DNA from: Austwickia sp.
Lineage (GTDB): Bacteria > Actinomycetota > Actinomycetes > Actinomycetales > Dermatophilaceae
Direction of reading: 5' to 3'
Length of the DNA stretch: 64,000 nucleotides
Assembly: GCA_016711265.1 (NCBI GenBank)
Contig: JADJTI010000006.1
Location: 1-64,000, forward strand
Shown here: one piece after another, positions 1 through 10,226 of the stretch
Layout: every line of letters begins with the position of its first letter
Numbering within the stretch: position 1 is the first letter of the stretch
Program-made: the position numbers and the translations under genes
Notes under the pieces: generated by a model
The model's input: the letters and a program-made list of their open reading frames with translations, nothing else
Told to the model about the DNA's origin: nothing
Databases searched by the model: none

Positions 1-1264
1 CGTCAACGATCGAACGATCAATTTGTCATACGTGCGTGGGTGCTGCAATTCGGCGGGCCACCGCACGCGCATCGTTCCAGGTCAGGGCCCTTCTGGGCGG
101 CCCGTGGAGGAATTCGTTTATCAAGTGCTTACTCGGAGGGAGCGCGACAGGTGCGGACCGCTAGACCGATCAGATGGCCTGATTTGCGGGCCGCGGGCCA
201 CCCGCACATTCGGCGAATGTGACGCTGCTCCAAAGGGGGAGGTATTGTCCTGCCCGGCTTGGCGCTCTTCGACGGCAGCCCCGGTTGGCGCAATCCGGCC
301 ACGCCACATCCGCTTCACGCCAATCGAGCGCCATACGCCACCTGGCCGGTCAGGCCACGCCAGCAGGCAACAATGACCGTGCCTGTGGCGAGTCGGCGGA
401 GCACGGACCGCTCGTGAGTCACGACAACACCCTCACCAATGGTGTGGTCCGTTTTCAGTGGGTGTCGCAACGCACTGCCTTTGGGTGAAGTTGGTGGCGG
501 TTGCGGGTCGCCCCCCCGCTCGCGAACAACGTAACCGGCTTCCTGACGAGGTCCGCGTGACGACGGTTTGCGCGGCTCCGTTTTGCGATGCCGACGGCTA
601 ACGTTACGTCGCGAATGCGCAATGCCAGGGTCGCGGGCAATGCACAGCAAACACGTGTGCATGGTTGGTGAAGAACGTCCATTCGGCCACGAGGTCCAGA
701 GAGTAGCGGGATCACAGGATTCATGACACGCGAATCGTGCTGCGTATGGTTTGCAGCCGTCGACGAACGCGGGCGAGCGGATCGTCGGCAACCGGAAGAC
801 CTCGACGGGACGAGCAGTACCTCTCTGGCCGCAGGAGGATCGTATGGACCCACGACGCAATCGGCCGCGGCGGACACCTGCGCGCGCGGTGAACCTGATG
901 CACGCGGTGGACCCGGATGCACGCGGTGAACCAGACGCACGCGAATTGGCGGCTCCGCCATGGACTCGGATCGCCGGAGCCGCCTGCCGCGGTTTCTCCT
1001 CGCGGACGGCAGAGCCAGGATGTGGCTCGCGGTCATGGACGAGCTTTATGTTCAGCGCCGCGCTGACCACGTACGCCGCATGGATAACGGATCTCGCCAG
1101 AAATGGTCCGGAGAACAGGCATCCGAATATCTTGCAGGAGATGTTCGCCTTCGCATGGCGAGCGGGTCACCCAGTCCGGACGCACTTTCGCCCAGTGGAT
1201 GCTGTGAGCCTAATGATGAAGTCGCCCACGAGACAAATCTGCGGCGGGACGCCGACTGGACCGG
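1..1264. other. Gene-free stretch, probably decayed sequence
   Basis: I see no convincing gene here. Open frames are short, have no usable ribosome-binding site and give arginine/serine-rich translations typical of shadow frames in GC-rich DNA. Since the PlsB-type relic that follows lacks its N-terminal half, its missing 5' part may lie in roughly 600-1260, but I could not recognise any residue pattern of that family in it. Base composition looks lower in GC than in the intact part of the window. Confidence 0.5.
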
Positions 1265-3030
1265 TCGGCCACGCTCGGTTTCGTCTTCTCCCACCGTCCC
1301 TATCTGGACGGCTTCGTGCCTTCTGGTGCTGGCCACCAGGCGCTTCCAGTCCGACGTACACCTTCGGCGGGCAACCTCGACCTGCCGCTCGGCCAGGCGG
1401 CTGGGTTGACCGGGTTGATTCTTGTACGGCGAGCCACCCAGGTCCTGTTCCTTTCACCTTGGCTTGTGCTTCACCCGTCCATCGCTTCATCGGGCTTCGC
1501 GCAGAGGGGTCGACTTGCTGGTTTTCGATCGAGAGGCGGTGACGCACCAGGACCGGCAAGCTCCGCCCGCCCGGGCACCGCGGCATTCTGCGGTATCTCG
1601 GTGACGCTGCCGATGCCGGAGGCTCCGGTGGGCCTGCGGCGTGGCGGCCCCGCACAGTCGTCGGGCAGCGGCCACGACGGCCCGGGAGTTTCTGCTGGTC
1701 CCGGTGTCGATCGTGTATGACCAACTCCACGAAGTGGCACTATGGCCACCGAGGCTCGCGGGACGGTCAAGAGGCCGGAAAACTGGGCTTGGCTGTTGTC
1801 GCTGGCCTGGTCGGTGGGCAGCCGCCTGGGACGCGCATACGTTACGTTCGGGGAGCCCATCCCACTGCGCCAACGGATGGCCGAGCTCCGGGCGCACCGG
1901 GTAAGCTGACAGCCAGGTCGTCCGGCGGGTGGCACTGACGCGAAGTCACCGGATCAATCAGGCCACCCCGGTCACGGTGACCGCCGTGGTCTGCTTGGCG
2001 TTGCTGGGCGCAGATCGGGCGTTGACGTTCGACGAGGTGCTCACTACGGTGTCCCTGCTCGCCGGGTACATCGAGGCGCTGCGTTGGGTCAGGTGGCTGG
2101 CGGCGCGACGCTGACCGATCGGTCCACGATCCGGCGGGCGCTGCAGGAACTGGTGGCCTCCGGCGTGCGGCACTGCCACGACACCCGCACCGAGGCCGTC
2201 TGGCGAGTGGGCGACCAGCAGTGCACTCGGTCGCGGTCTTCTACCTTCGGCAACACGGTGATTCACATCCCGGTGAGCGGGGCATCGCGGAGTTGTCTCT
2301 GCTCGACGCTGTCGAGAAGCCCGGACAGACGCAAAGTGCCGGCCTTCTGGCAGAGCGCTTTGGCTCGGCGTGATCTGCTCGTTCGAGTTCTTCTTTCCCT
2401 GCTCGACGTGGTACGTGTGCAGGACCCGCAACGCCGAACTGGCCATCTCGTCTCCCCGGGATGCCTCGCCCACCCTGTCGCGCTCCAGAGCTCGTGCCAT
2501 GCCGGGAGGGCGCCCCGATGTCCATGGCTTCAATTTGGTGCTGCGCGGCCGTTCGTGGATGCCTACCTGGTGCTGGCGGGACTGTCTGGTATGCCTGCGG
2601 CGAGTAAGCCGAACTCACCGTCGCTGGCGAGAAGGACCTTTACACCGGAGTCGTTGCACTCTGGGAGAGCAGTGGGGTGCCGCAGCGCCGCATCGCCAAC
2701 GCCGAATTCCGTGCCGTTGGAACTGCTGCGTACCGCTCCTCACCTTTGGCTGACACCGCAAACTGCCCGCGACACGGTGGTCTTGGACGGATCCGACTCA
2801 GGAAGCTCTCCGGCGGTCACGAGGCCCTGGCTCTCCATGGCGAGAGCGCAGATGCCACGGACGCAACGGACAATTTCCACGCGATCAACGTCGGAGCCCT
2901 CGACGGCGACGACGTACCTGATGCGGCCGGACGCGGTCTCGGGTTGAGACGAGCGGAGTTCCTCGCCGAGATCGTCGATGTGCACCGGCGAAGACTGACC
3001 ACGCTCGCGGATCTGGCTTCCGGCGTCACA
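1265..3030 (+). pseudogene. plsB: Glycerol-3-phosphate acyltransferase (PlsB type), multiply frameshifted relic
   Basis: The intact enzyme would acylate glycerol-3-phosphate at sn-1, the first step of phospholipid synthesis at the membrane. Family patterns appear in order but in different frames: the acyltransferase HX4D block reads GFVFSHRPYLDGF near 1275-1313, then NLDLPLGQAAGLTGLILVRR near 1375-1430, a glycine-rich RTGKLRPP block near 1550, REFLLVPVSIVYDQLHEV near 1690-1735, and GEPIPLRQRMAELRA near 1853-1895. Further along are TAVVCLALLGADRALTFDEV near 1985-2040, DRSTIRRALQELVASGV near 2115-2165, FEFFFP near 2385 and a C-terminal GLRRAEFLAEIVDVHRR near 2940-2990. At least six frame changes separate these blocks, and the N-terminal half is not recognisable. 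The assignment rests on recall of the family consensus and is strong because many separate blocks match in the right order. Confidence 0.8.
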
Positions 3031-4626
3031 CTGCCTGAATCGACCCCTGACCTGCGGCTAACTCAGGTTCACCCTGTCGATTCACATCACGTGCCTCCAC
3101 GTTGAGGAGACGGCGCCCGTTTTTGCGAGATGCCGGGGCGGTACCTCGCACAACGGCTCCCGCATCGCGGCTCCGGCGCTTACCACGGATGCCTCGATCG
3201 GATAGCTGGTCGGGAAATCCCATGCCAGGTGACGCCGGTTTTGAAGTGACGGTTGCCGTGCATCCGTCGCGGTGCACATCCAGTGGTGCCTCTGACACAA
3301 TAGCGCCAGATTGAGAGCGCCGTGACGCCGCCTGTCGACCCAGTGGCGGAATTGGTGTGCTTGCGGCCCACCCTGGAGGCCGGTCGCACCCCGGGAAACT
3401 GCAGCCCCAATGGCGCTCCCGTAGGGCTCGGATTTGAGCGGGGCTCGCGAGCCGGGATTCCCGGCCAACGTCCAGTGGCTGCCCCGAGCTTCCCAGGACC
3501 ATCGGGATAACCCCTGAGTCACAGCTCGTAGGCGACGTACCGTCGAGGGCGCTACTGGCTGGCCGCCCACCGTCAAGCCATAACCACAGGCGTCCCGGAG
3601 TCGGTCGAAGTCCATCGTGACGACCACCTGCGTTCAGCCCTGCCCCACCCCACCAGCCTCCCGGGGCAACCGTCCTTGCTGGGCGATCAGGGCTGCCGTC
3701 CCGATCAACGCGTCGGCTCGTCGTTGTTCACCGGAACGCCCATCGAGCACTTCCGCCCATTGAGCCCCGGTTTCGCTGAGCTGGCGTCCCTGGAGCGACC
3801 GGTCACCATTGGTTTCGTTGCGCCATCGGGGCTCCCCCACGCTCGCGGTGCGATCCGCCTGACGGCTCGGACCCACCCGCAGCCGAGGTACCCCAGCGAG
3901 TCGGGCCGGGGGGCGGACAGAGCTGTCAGGGCGGCGTCGACCTGGGCTACCGAGTCGCCATCCTCAGCGTGATTCTCGCGGTATAGGTGCCATGACCGTC
4001 CGGAACGAAGCCCGTGAAACGCCGCCGGGTAAACGCCTCCGCACCTGCTGTTTCTCCACCCAGTCGCGGTCTCCGTATTGACACACGACTGCGTCCCGCA
4101 TAGCCAAGCTAAGTCTCGCGCGGATGCCCCCGTGGCCACCTGCTGGTCTGCCAGCCACGTTGACGCATGTTCGCCATACCTCCTCCGGGACCTGGGAACG
4201 GATCGTGGGCAGCTCCCCGCCAGCACCATCCCTGAGGCCACCGAGACACGCCCCGTCGTGCAAGCTTTCACCGCCAGAGTCCCTCCGCCTGACGCGCATT
4301 ATCTCTGCGGCTCGGTTCGCCCACCGCCCGGCTTCCGGCCCCGACATCCCCACGCCAGCGGCGCGCGCCGCCCGCGACCCATCCTGCGACCCCGTCGCTG
4401 TTGACCCTGTCACCCCTGCCACGAGACGCTGCCTGGACCACCACGGCGAGCGCGGCACCTTCGACCGCCGCTCGCAAGCCTGGGCAGCAGGAGCTCAAGA
4501 AGCCCGGTCAATCTGTTCTCGGCATACTCGAGGCCCATCACCCGCCACGCTTCCCACACACCTTCGCGCGCAGCCGTCATCACTGCAGCCGCCTGACGCG
4601 GGGATCAGCTCCCGTGCACCATTCAT
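3030..4626 (-). pseudogene. DUF222 / 13E12-family HNH endonuclease, decayed
   Basis: This is the relic of a repeat-family protein with an N-terminal DUF222 domain and a C-terminal HNH nuclease fold, common in many copies in actinobacteria. The HNH end reads, across two frames, SRLASPAQIRALRERHWGCS and FPGCDRPPGW near 3370-3450, then AHQFRHWVDR and LNLALLCQRHHW near 3285-3350. Upstream pieces such as QRRADALIGTAAL (3700-3740) and LPTIRSQVPEEVWRTCVNV (4160-4215) belong to the DUF222 part. The family motif normally reads C-E-x-H-H, but here it is P-Q-A-H-Q, so a metal-site histidine and the cysteine are lost by substitution as well as by frameshift. A plausible old start is the ATG at 4626. The gene converges on the PlsB relic. 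Confidence 0.8.
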
Positions 4627-4639
4627 GAAGTCATCTGTA

Positions 4640-4655
4640 TCGAACATGTGTCCAC
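4640..4655 (-). promoter_or_regulatory. Decayed LexA (SOS) box upstream of the 13E12 relic
   Basis: The sequence TCGAACATGTGTCCAC matches the actinobacterial SOS box consensus TCGAAC-N4-GTTCGA perfectly in the left half (TCGAAC), but the right half GTCCAC matches only three of six positions. It lies 14 bases upstream of the presumed start of the DUF222-HNH relic, on the side expected for its promoter. LexA boxes in front of 13E12-family genes are established in Mycobacterium tuberculosis. That this one is a relic is inference. Confidence 0.5.
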
Positions 4656-4984
4656 AGTGCTACCGTCGTACACATGAGAGGGAGCAACGAGTCGAGCAGG
4701 CGCCCGGCAGCCTGCGATGCGCCGACCTGTCAGCGCCGACCAGGAGCAGGGATGAAGGGTAACAGGAGAATTTCCCGCAGCGGGTGAGCGCTCACGCTCT
4801 GAGCGCCTGGGCCGCGATGGCGGTTCGGGGCGAACGGTGAGCAGTCACCACGGGCAAGGAAGCCGGACATGTCCGAGGTAGTCGCGCGGAACAGCATGCC
4901 CCCGGCTGCCGTCCACCGCGTCGGTAGGGGCCACGCTCGAAGCGCGCGCCCTGGAGAGCCACGCTCCGATTCCTCGCGACGTCA
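4656..4984. other. Intergenic remnant without recognisable gene
   Basis: This is the divergent side of the 13E12 relic and the 3' side of the lipoprotein relic. I see no start with a ribosome-binding site, no family pattern and no strong hairpin. Confidence 0.4.
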
Positions 4985-6060
4985 CTGACTGCAGCGCGCC
5001 TGCCCGTAGAGTGATGTATCCGGGTGGGGGTGATGGCGAGTACATCCGGGCTTCATGATGGGGCCGAATTCAGCATCCTCTTTGATAGAAGAGTTTGAAG
5101 CCTGGGTGAAACACGCGGTTCATGTTCTTCGTGAGCGTGGCGCCAGGTCGCCACCTTCATGGCTTTAATAACTAATGCCATCAACCGACTTGATGGCCAC
5201 CACGTCTGATGCCGCTTCGCGGCCTCATTCTTGATGATGTCCAGCCGCAGCTGATGCACCACCATCACCTTCGGGCAGATGGTGCCTCTTGACCAGTCCC
5301 GACAGGTATTCGGCGACGGCATTCAACTCAGCGCCGGTCACGCTTCCTGAAGACCCGCGACATAGAATCATCCCCCGGCCTTACCCCATCCGCCATTCTG
5401 GGTCCAGGCCACCCTGACGTGGGATCGACCCGTGGTACTTCTCCCAGTGCTTCACTCGGTGACAAAGTCCGAACGTCCTGGCTGAATATTGAGCAGCAGG
5501 AGTCCACGACCCGCACGGGCTGCCTCAAGGTGCGCCTGAACGATGTCCTCAGAAGCTCGCCCACGGTATTTCCCATCCTTTCGGGAGATCCGTGAACGAT
5601 CGTCGCAATGAGTTCGAGCACTGGCAGGTGGCGGAGCGGCCAGCGCGGGTATCGCCCGGCCCAACTTGTCCATTTCGGCGACCTGGTCTAGCCATCACGC
5701 CGATGCCCATCCGCCCTAGAGCCGGTGAACCCGGGTACCCCGAGAAGCCAACCAGGCGGTGCTCAGGGAAAATCGATCTCCCGCCACGATTGAAGGTTGG
5801 TGGCTGCGCACCGGGTTCTGTTCCAGGCTGCGCGGAAGCCGACCCTCCCGGTTCGGTGGCCGCCGAAGGGGCGGTGGTGACTCCTGACCCGGTCGAGTGC
5901 AACCGCCGGGCCCCTGCTCACCGACCCCCGCCCTGAGGGCCGCTGCCTGACGGCGGGACGCCGCCTGCCGAGCAGGCCGACAACGCCACGGCGAGATTGC
6001 CACGACTGCGGGCAATCGTGGACCCAGCGCCGACGAAGGATGGGATGCTGCCACCACTTC
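4985..6060 (-). pseudogene. Actinobacterial lipoprotein of unknown function, multiply frameshifted relic
   Basis: Pieces in several minus-strand frames rebuild a conserved secreted family I recognise only as an actinobacterial lipoprotein without assigned function. An N-terminal segment LAVALSACSAGG (near 5960-5995) looks like a lipoprotein signal with an L-S-A-C lipobox. Next come FPEHRLVGFSGYPGSPALGR (5720-5780), SEDIVQAHLEAARAGRGLLL and LNIQPGRSDFVTE (5450-5560), then LDPEWRMG (5385-5410), LNAVAEYLSGLV (5300-5335), HQLRLDIIKNEA (5215-5250) and VFHPGFKLFY (5095-5125). It ends with a GYIT-like tail near 5010. Each block is in family order but frames change repeatedly, so the protein cannot be made. 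Confidence 0.7.
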
Positions 6061-6900
6061 CCTGCGAAGAACGTCCGTAGGCAGGCGCTGCCGCGTCGCG
6101 GTTCGGCCATCCTAGGGGGGCGCGTTGTCCCTGCAGGACAATTCCGCGAGCTCCCCAGGCATCCGCGAGCTCCACCCGACGTTGCGTGTGGCAGCGGGGA
6201 CTTGGCACGGCAGCGGGGACCGGCACGGCGTCACCGCGCTCACCGGCACTTCCACCGCGTCTGTGGGCAATGGGCCGTGGGCCTGGGCCGTGGGCCTTGG
6301 GCCGGCCGGGCCGTGGGCTGGACTGCTAATGATCCGCGGTTACGCGCGCTGTCCGTACTGACGGATAAAGCGGTCACGCGCCACTCCTGCGACCTGCCCT
6401 GACCGGCGCTCACGCCGTACTCACCGGGGAGACGTTCCTCCAGCAACCCACGATGGGGGCTGGGTCGGTGGGGGCGACGATGGTGACTGCGGCTCCGGGG
6501 GTAACCCATGAGGACACCGAAAAATCGCGGACTGCCGAATCAACGGATCGATGGTCGGAGCGTCGAGCCTGGGGATCTGCACTTCGTGACCGCCGTAACT
6601 ACCTCCCCGCCGCAGCCGTTAAAGCCCGTCGCAGCCCGTCGGGGCGTCCGCGTTTTATCTCCGTGGCACGAAACGGCAGAGTTCTGTTGGTCTGCGACGC
6701 TCACCGGTGACGTCCTCCTTCGCGGCAATGTGTACCCGAGTTTCTGGGTGTGTGCACGCGACCTTCAGCCTAACCGGGGATTCCTGCCATGCCCTCACCC
6801 GCACAGGCGCGACTTGCCCTTGACGTCCGACAAACCTGTGCCAGCATGACCTGACAAACTGGAATACCGTGGGATGCTTCAACGACGAAGCCCGTGAGCC
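6061..6900. other. Gene-free stretch with a short GGGCCGTGGGC repeat
   Basis: I find no gene. Bases about 6266-6316 hold an imperfect repetition of GGGCCGTGGGCCTGGGCCGT-like units, giving a local low-complexity, strongly GC-skewed patch. The 3' edge (6860-6911) holds the leader of the CBS-BON relic. Confidence 0.45.
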
Positions 6901-6907
6901 AAGGAGG
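6901..6907 (+). promoter_or_regulatory. Ribosome-binding site of the CBS-BON relic
   Basis: AAGGAGG lies four bases before ATG 6912. It is among the best Shine-Dalgarno sequences in the first 10 kb and fixes the original start of a gene that is otherwise broken. Confidence 0.6.
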
Positions 6908-6911
6908 AACG

Positions 6912-7532
6912 ATGCTCGTCCGCGAGATCATGACGGCGCTTATTGCTGTCCGTCACGTCCGACGCGGCACTGGACGACGCGCTGCGGCTGATGGCTGAGA
7001 AGCGAATCACCGCGCTTTCCCGTCACCGACGACGCGGGTAATTTCTGCGGGCGTCGTCTCCGAGATCGACCTGCCGCGCCGGGCCGTCGAACCCGACCAT
7101 CGGGCGCACGCCATTCCGTGGTGCACGAGAGCCCGCCGCTACCTCGCACGGTGGGGGGAGAGATCATGACCACTTCCCTCGCTGCACCACCGAGAGCGCC
7201 GACGTAGCAGACCTGATCCGGCTCTTCACGACCAGCTCGTTCAAGAGCCTCCTGGTGATCCGCGGGGCCTGATCGGCGTCGTCAGCCGCAGCGACGTCAC
7301 GCCCGTGCGCTGTGGCGCACCGACGAAGACCTGGCGGACGACCTTCGCGCGGCGTTTCACGACTACGGTCAGGACCACTGGCAGATCACGGTGTCACACG
7401 GGGTTGTGGAGATCACCGGAGCCGGATCAAAACGAGAGCGAGATATCGCTTCAGCCATCGCATTCCGTGATCGGCGTGCGCCGGGTGAACGTCACCGTAA
7501 CCGGCGACGGCGAAGGCCCAAGCGGCGCGTGA
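6912..7532 (+). pseudogene. CBS-domain plus BON-domain protein, frameshifted
   Basis: The intact family pairs two CBS domains, which bind adenosine ligands, with a C-terminal BON domain; such proteins are common in actinobacteria, often in dormancy or stress regulons. A clear ribosome-binding site (AAGGAGG, 6901-6907) sits before ATG 6912, and translation begins MLVREIMTALIAV. After a frameshift the sequence continues SDAALDDALRLMAEKRITAL near 6960-7015, then VVSEIDLPRRAVEPDHRA near 7050-7100. The second CBS part (SFKSLLVIRG, LIGVVSRSDV, 7230-7300) and the BON part (QDHWQITVSHGVVEITGAG near 7370-7430, then VIGVRRVNVTVTGDG near 7470-7515) are again in other frames. At least four single-base shifts are needed to read it through. 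Confidence 0.8.
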
Positions 7533-7703
7533 TCGCCGTCGGTTCGCGGGCGACTCCTATGCGATTTCCTGAATAACGGTTGATCGTCCCGCTATCCGCA
7601 GCCGATCCTTCGGGTACCTGTGGTACCCCGTGGTCCGGTCTCTATGCCGGCAGTTCTGATCGCACGCTTATTGTGGCCACATGGGGATCCAGGGTTCGGT
7701 AAA

Positions 7704-8519
7704 ATGCCGCGCGCCCAGCGCTGGCAGGAGTTGCTCAGCTGGTAGCCGATCATGGTCGCCTCAGCGTCCCTGATGCCGCGACCGCTCTGCAACACGTCGG
7801 AAGCGACCATCCGCCGCGATTTTGGTCGCCTGGCTGAGGCGCAGCTGGTGACGCGAACCCACGGCGGAGCCGTCGCCACCGCCATGGCCTCTTACGCCTC
7901 CCCGGTCGCCACCATCGTCACTCCGCTCAATCCATGAACCACATCGCGCTCACGGCGGTCCTCGAGGTGGTGCCCGGCCACGTCGTCGGCCTGCTGTCTG
8001 GGCGACGTGGCCGGTCGATCGCCGTCGCCCGCCAGTTGGGGAGCCGCGGGGACCTGGCTGACCTCGGCACCGATCAGTCGCTGACCGTCGTGACGAACAC
8101 CCTGACGATCGTGCTACCGACCTGGTCCTACGACCCCACCTGCGGACGGTCTGTCTTTCGGTAAGTGGCCCGCGCCGTTCTTGGTCCAGCTGGGACCGGC
8201 AGCATCTTCACCGGGAGCGCGCTGGAGAAACTACTGGCCTGACCTCCTGTTTCCTCGAAATGGACGGTTGTACTCGCCCATGCCGGGGCAACCGCCGCCG
8301 ACGGGGACGCAGGTGTGGGCCAAGATGGTGCAACGCTCCCGCACAGTCATCGCCGTCGTCACCGGGCCGCGCATCGGGCGCCGCGCGCTGGCCCACGTGT
8401 GTCCGGTGGCCGACCTTGACAGGATCATCACCGACTGCAGCGCCGACGAGGGCGCCTTGGCCGAGCTCCGCTCGGCAGGTTTGCAGATCGACGTGGTCGA
8501 GCCCCCGCTCAGGCGGTAA
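7704..8519 (+). pseudogene. DeoR-family transcriptional regulator, frameshifted
   Basis: DeoR/GlpR regulators bind DNA by an N-terminal helix-turn-helix and sense a sugar phosphate through a C-terminal domain. Translation from ATG 7704 gives MPRAQRWQELL, then an in-frame stop after a one-base shift; the family helix-turn-helix resumes as SEATIRRDFGRLAEAQLVTR followed by THGGAVATAMA (7795-7890). The sensor domain continues in changed frames: LEVVPGHVVGL (7960-7995), DQSLTVVTNTL (8073-8105) and AKMVQRSRTVIAVVTGPRIG (8320-8380). The last part, RRALAHVCPVADLDRIITD and EGALAELRSAGLQIDVVEPP, is intact to the TAA at 8517-8519. Its length of about 270 codons equals a full family member, so decay is by indels only. 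The IS1380 element begins at the stop codon. Confidence 0.8.
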
Positions 8520-8534
8520 GCCTCGATCCGTGGA
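8519..8534 (+). repeat. IS1380 left terminal inverted repeat
   Basis: AGCCTCGATCCGTGGA is the exact reverse complement of bases 10181-10196. It begins on the last base of the DeoR stop codon. Confidence 0.75.
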
Positions 8535-8582
8535 GCGCTTAGGGGTTGCGGTGGCTGGACCAAATGGGCTGGGTTTGGCGTG

Positions 8583-10065
8583 TCAGGGCATGGGCGTTGT
8601 GCTGGTCTGTCCAGCCTTTCCACCGCTTGGGGTCTCCGAAGATGTGCCGGTGGCGGTGGACGGGTCAGGCGGCTGTGGGGCGCCTTGATCGCGAGCGAAC
8701 ACGCTGCGTTCCAGATGGTCAGCCACTGCTGGGCCCAGGGCCAGTGGGTGGGCAGGTGGAGCGCCTGGCCGTCGTTGGGGGCGGGCGATCCGTGCGGAAA
8801 CGTTGACGATCTGACGGCGCAGGGTCGCGCCGCGTGCCACCGCGAGTTTGTACCCTGGAGGGGTCGGCTTAGCAGCGCGGAGCAGGTTGTGGGTCATCGC
8901 CGCGCAGATCGCCCAGGCGCTGTTGGCGCGAAACCGGCCTGAGGGCAGGTGCGCGAGTGGTTCCGTCGATCAGGTCGGCAAACACGGTCTCGATGATCGC
9001 GTGCTGACGGTGGGTGATGTCGGCGTCGGCGACTGGTTCGACGCTGTTGGTCAGGAACGGGTGGCGACGCCAGATCGGGAACAAATCATCGAGCTTTGCC
9101 GGTCCCGGACTCGTCGTACCACCAGCCGGGCGGTCACCGGCTGTTGGGTGGAGGCGAACGCGGTGAACCCTGGTCTCGGCGACCTCGGCGTCGGAGATCA
9201 GCTCCCCGAGTGTCGGGGTCGACCACGCCCCGGGGTAGTAGGGATCCAGGCGTCTTGGGGAATCGCGGCGATGGCCCGGGCCGGCTGGGTTGCCTTGGCC
9301 AGTGCCAGCGAACTGCACGCTTGCCTTCAGGCGCGGCAGCCACCGGACTGACCCCGTAGGCGCAGTCGCCGCGGACCAGGATCTTGCCCGTCGCGCCAGC
9401 CGCCCGGGCAGTCACGATGGCCTGGCGCACCATGGAGTCCGCGCCCGGCCCGAACCGGCCTTCCCGGCCCGCAGCCGGATCCCGGCCACCACTGGCGCGC
9501 CGGACGGGCTGCTGATCGTGGTCGCCAACGGGGACAGGCCCTTACGTAGCACCTGCTTCCCGGAGATCTTGGTGTGCCCGTAGCTGGCGCCCTGTTTGGC
9601 GTGCCCATAGACCGGGCGCAGCAGCGAGTCGATATCGATGTACGCCTGCTGCTCGATACCGGGCAGCAGGTCGGTCCAGCGGGCCAGGTTGACCAGATGC
9701 GCCCGCGCGACCGGGGCCAACTGTGACGCGTGACCGTGGGTGAACTCGCGCAGAAACTGACCCAGCGTGGTAAGCGCACACACGCCGGTGAACAACTGCG
9801 GCATCCCACCGGAGCGGATCACCTGCATGTCATCGATGCTGTCCGCGCCAGCGGCCATCCCGGCGATGATCGCGGCCACCTTCCCCGCCGGGTTCACCCC
9901 AGCCGAGGCGACCCGCGTCCAGGCCAGCCGCACCCGTTCGGTGAGCAACTCCGACAACCCCGCCTGTTCAGCCAGCCCCATCACCGGCGCCAGCCCGGCG
10001 CACGACACCAGATTGTCCTCATCGAACAGCGGCGACGCCTTGGACCACGAATCAGGTAGCTTCAC
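8583..10065 (-). pseudogene. IS1380-family transposase, frameshifted
   Basis: The N-terminal 200 residues are open from ATG 10065 and match IS1380 transposases: MKLPDSWSKASPLFDEDNLV, then AGLAPVMGLAEQAGLSELL, a GADSIDDMQVIRSGGM block and SLLRPVYGHAKQGASYGHTK. A shift near 9430 moves the frame to MVRQAIVTARAAGATGKILV with the catalytic-region motif RGDCAYGV near 9360-9380. A further shift near 9310 leads to EVAETRVHRVRLHP and RRHPFLTNS. The C-terminal HLPTHWPWAQQW block near 8725-8760 is in yet another frame. DDE-type catalysis therefore cannot be restored without at least three corrections. Confidence 0.8.
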
Positions 10066-10180
10066 TCTCAGTGCCTTCTCGGCTCGAACGCATCAGGAAC
10101 TCGACACTCCCGATTCTTCAAGCCCAGAAGGCACATTCACGTCCAGACCCGCCGAACCAAACCCCACGATCAGCTAACCG

Positions 10181-10196
10181 TCCACGGATCGAGGCT
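10181..10196 (-). repeat. IS1380 right terminal inverted repeat
   Basis: TCCACGGATCGAGGCT on the plus strand is the exact reverse complement of 8519-8534. It lies 115 bases upstream of the transposase start, on the promoter side. Confidence 0.75.
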
Positions 10197-10226
10197 AAGG
10201 GTCTGCGCGAGCCTCAGTCGTACGCC

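Larger units (their letters stand above)
8519..10196 (-). mobile_element. IS1380-family insertion sequence, defective
   Basis: A transposase relic of the IS1380 family is bounded by a 16-base perfect inverted repeat: AGCCTCGATCCGTGGA at 8519-8534 and its reverse complement at 10181-10196. The length of about 1.68 kb fits the family. The left end coincides with the stop codon of the DeoR relic. The exact terminal bases and the target duplication are not certain, because the bases just outside the repeats have also changed. The transposase is frameshifted, so the copy cannot move by itself. Confidence 0.8.

Noticed and set aside
315..1070. Long open frames on the minus strand in the first kilobase
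   Set aside because: They are arginine- and proline-rich without ribosome-binding sites or family patterns, and overlap many other frames of equal quality.
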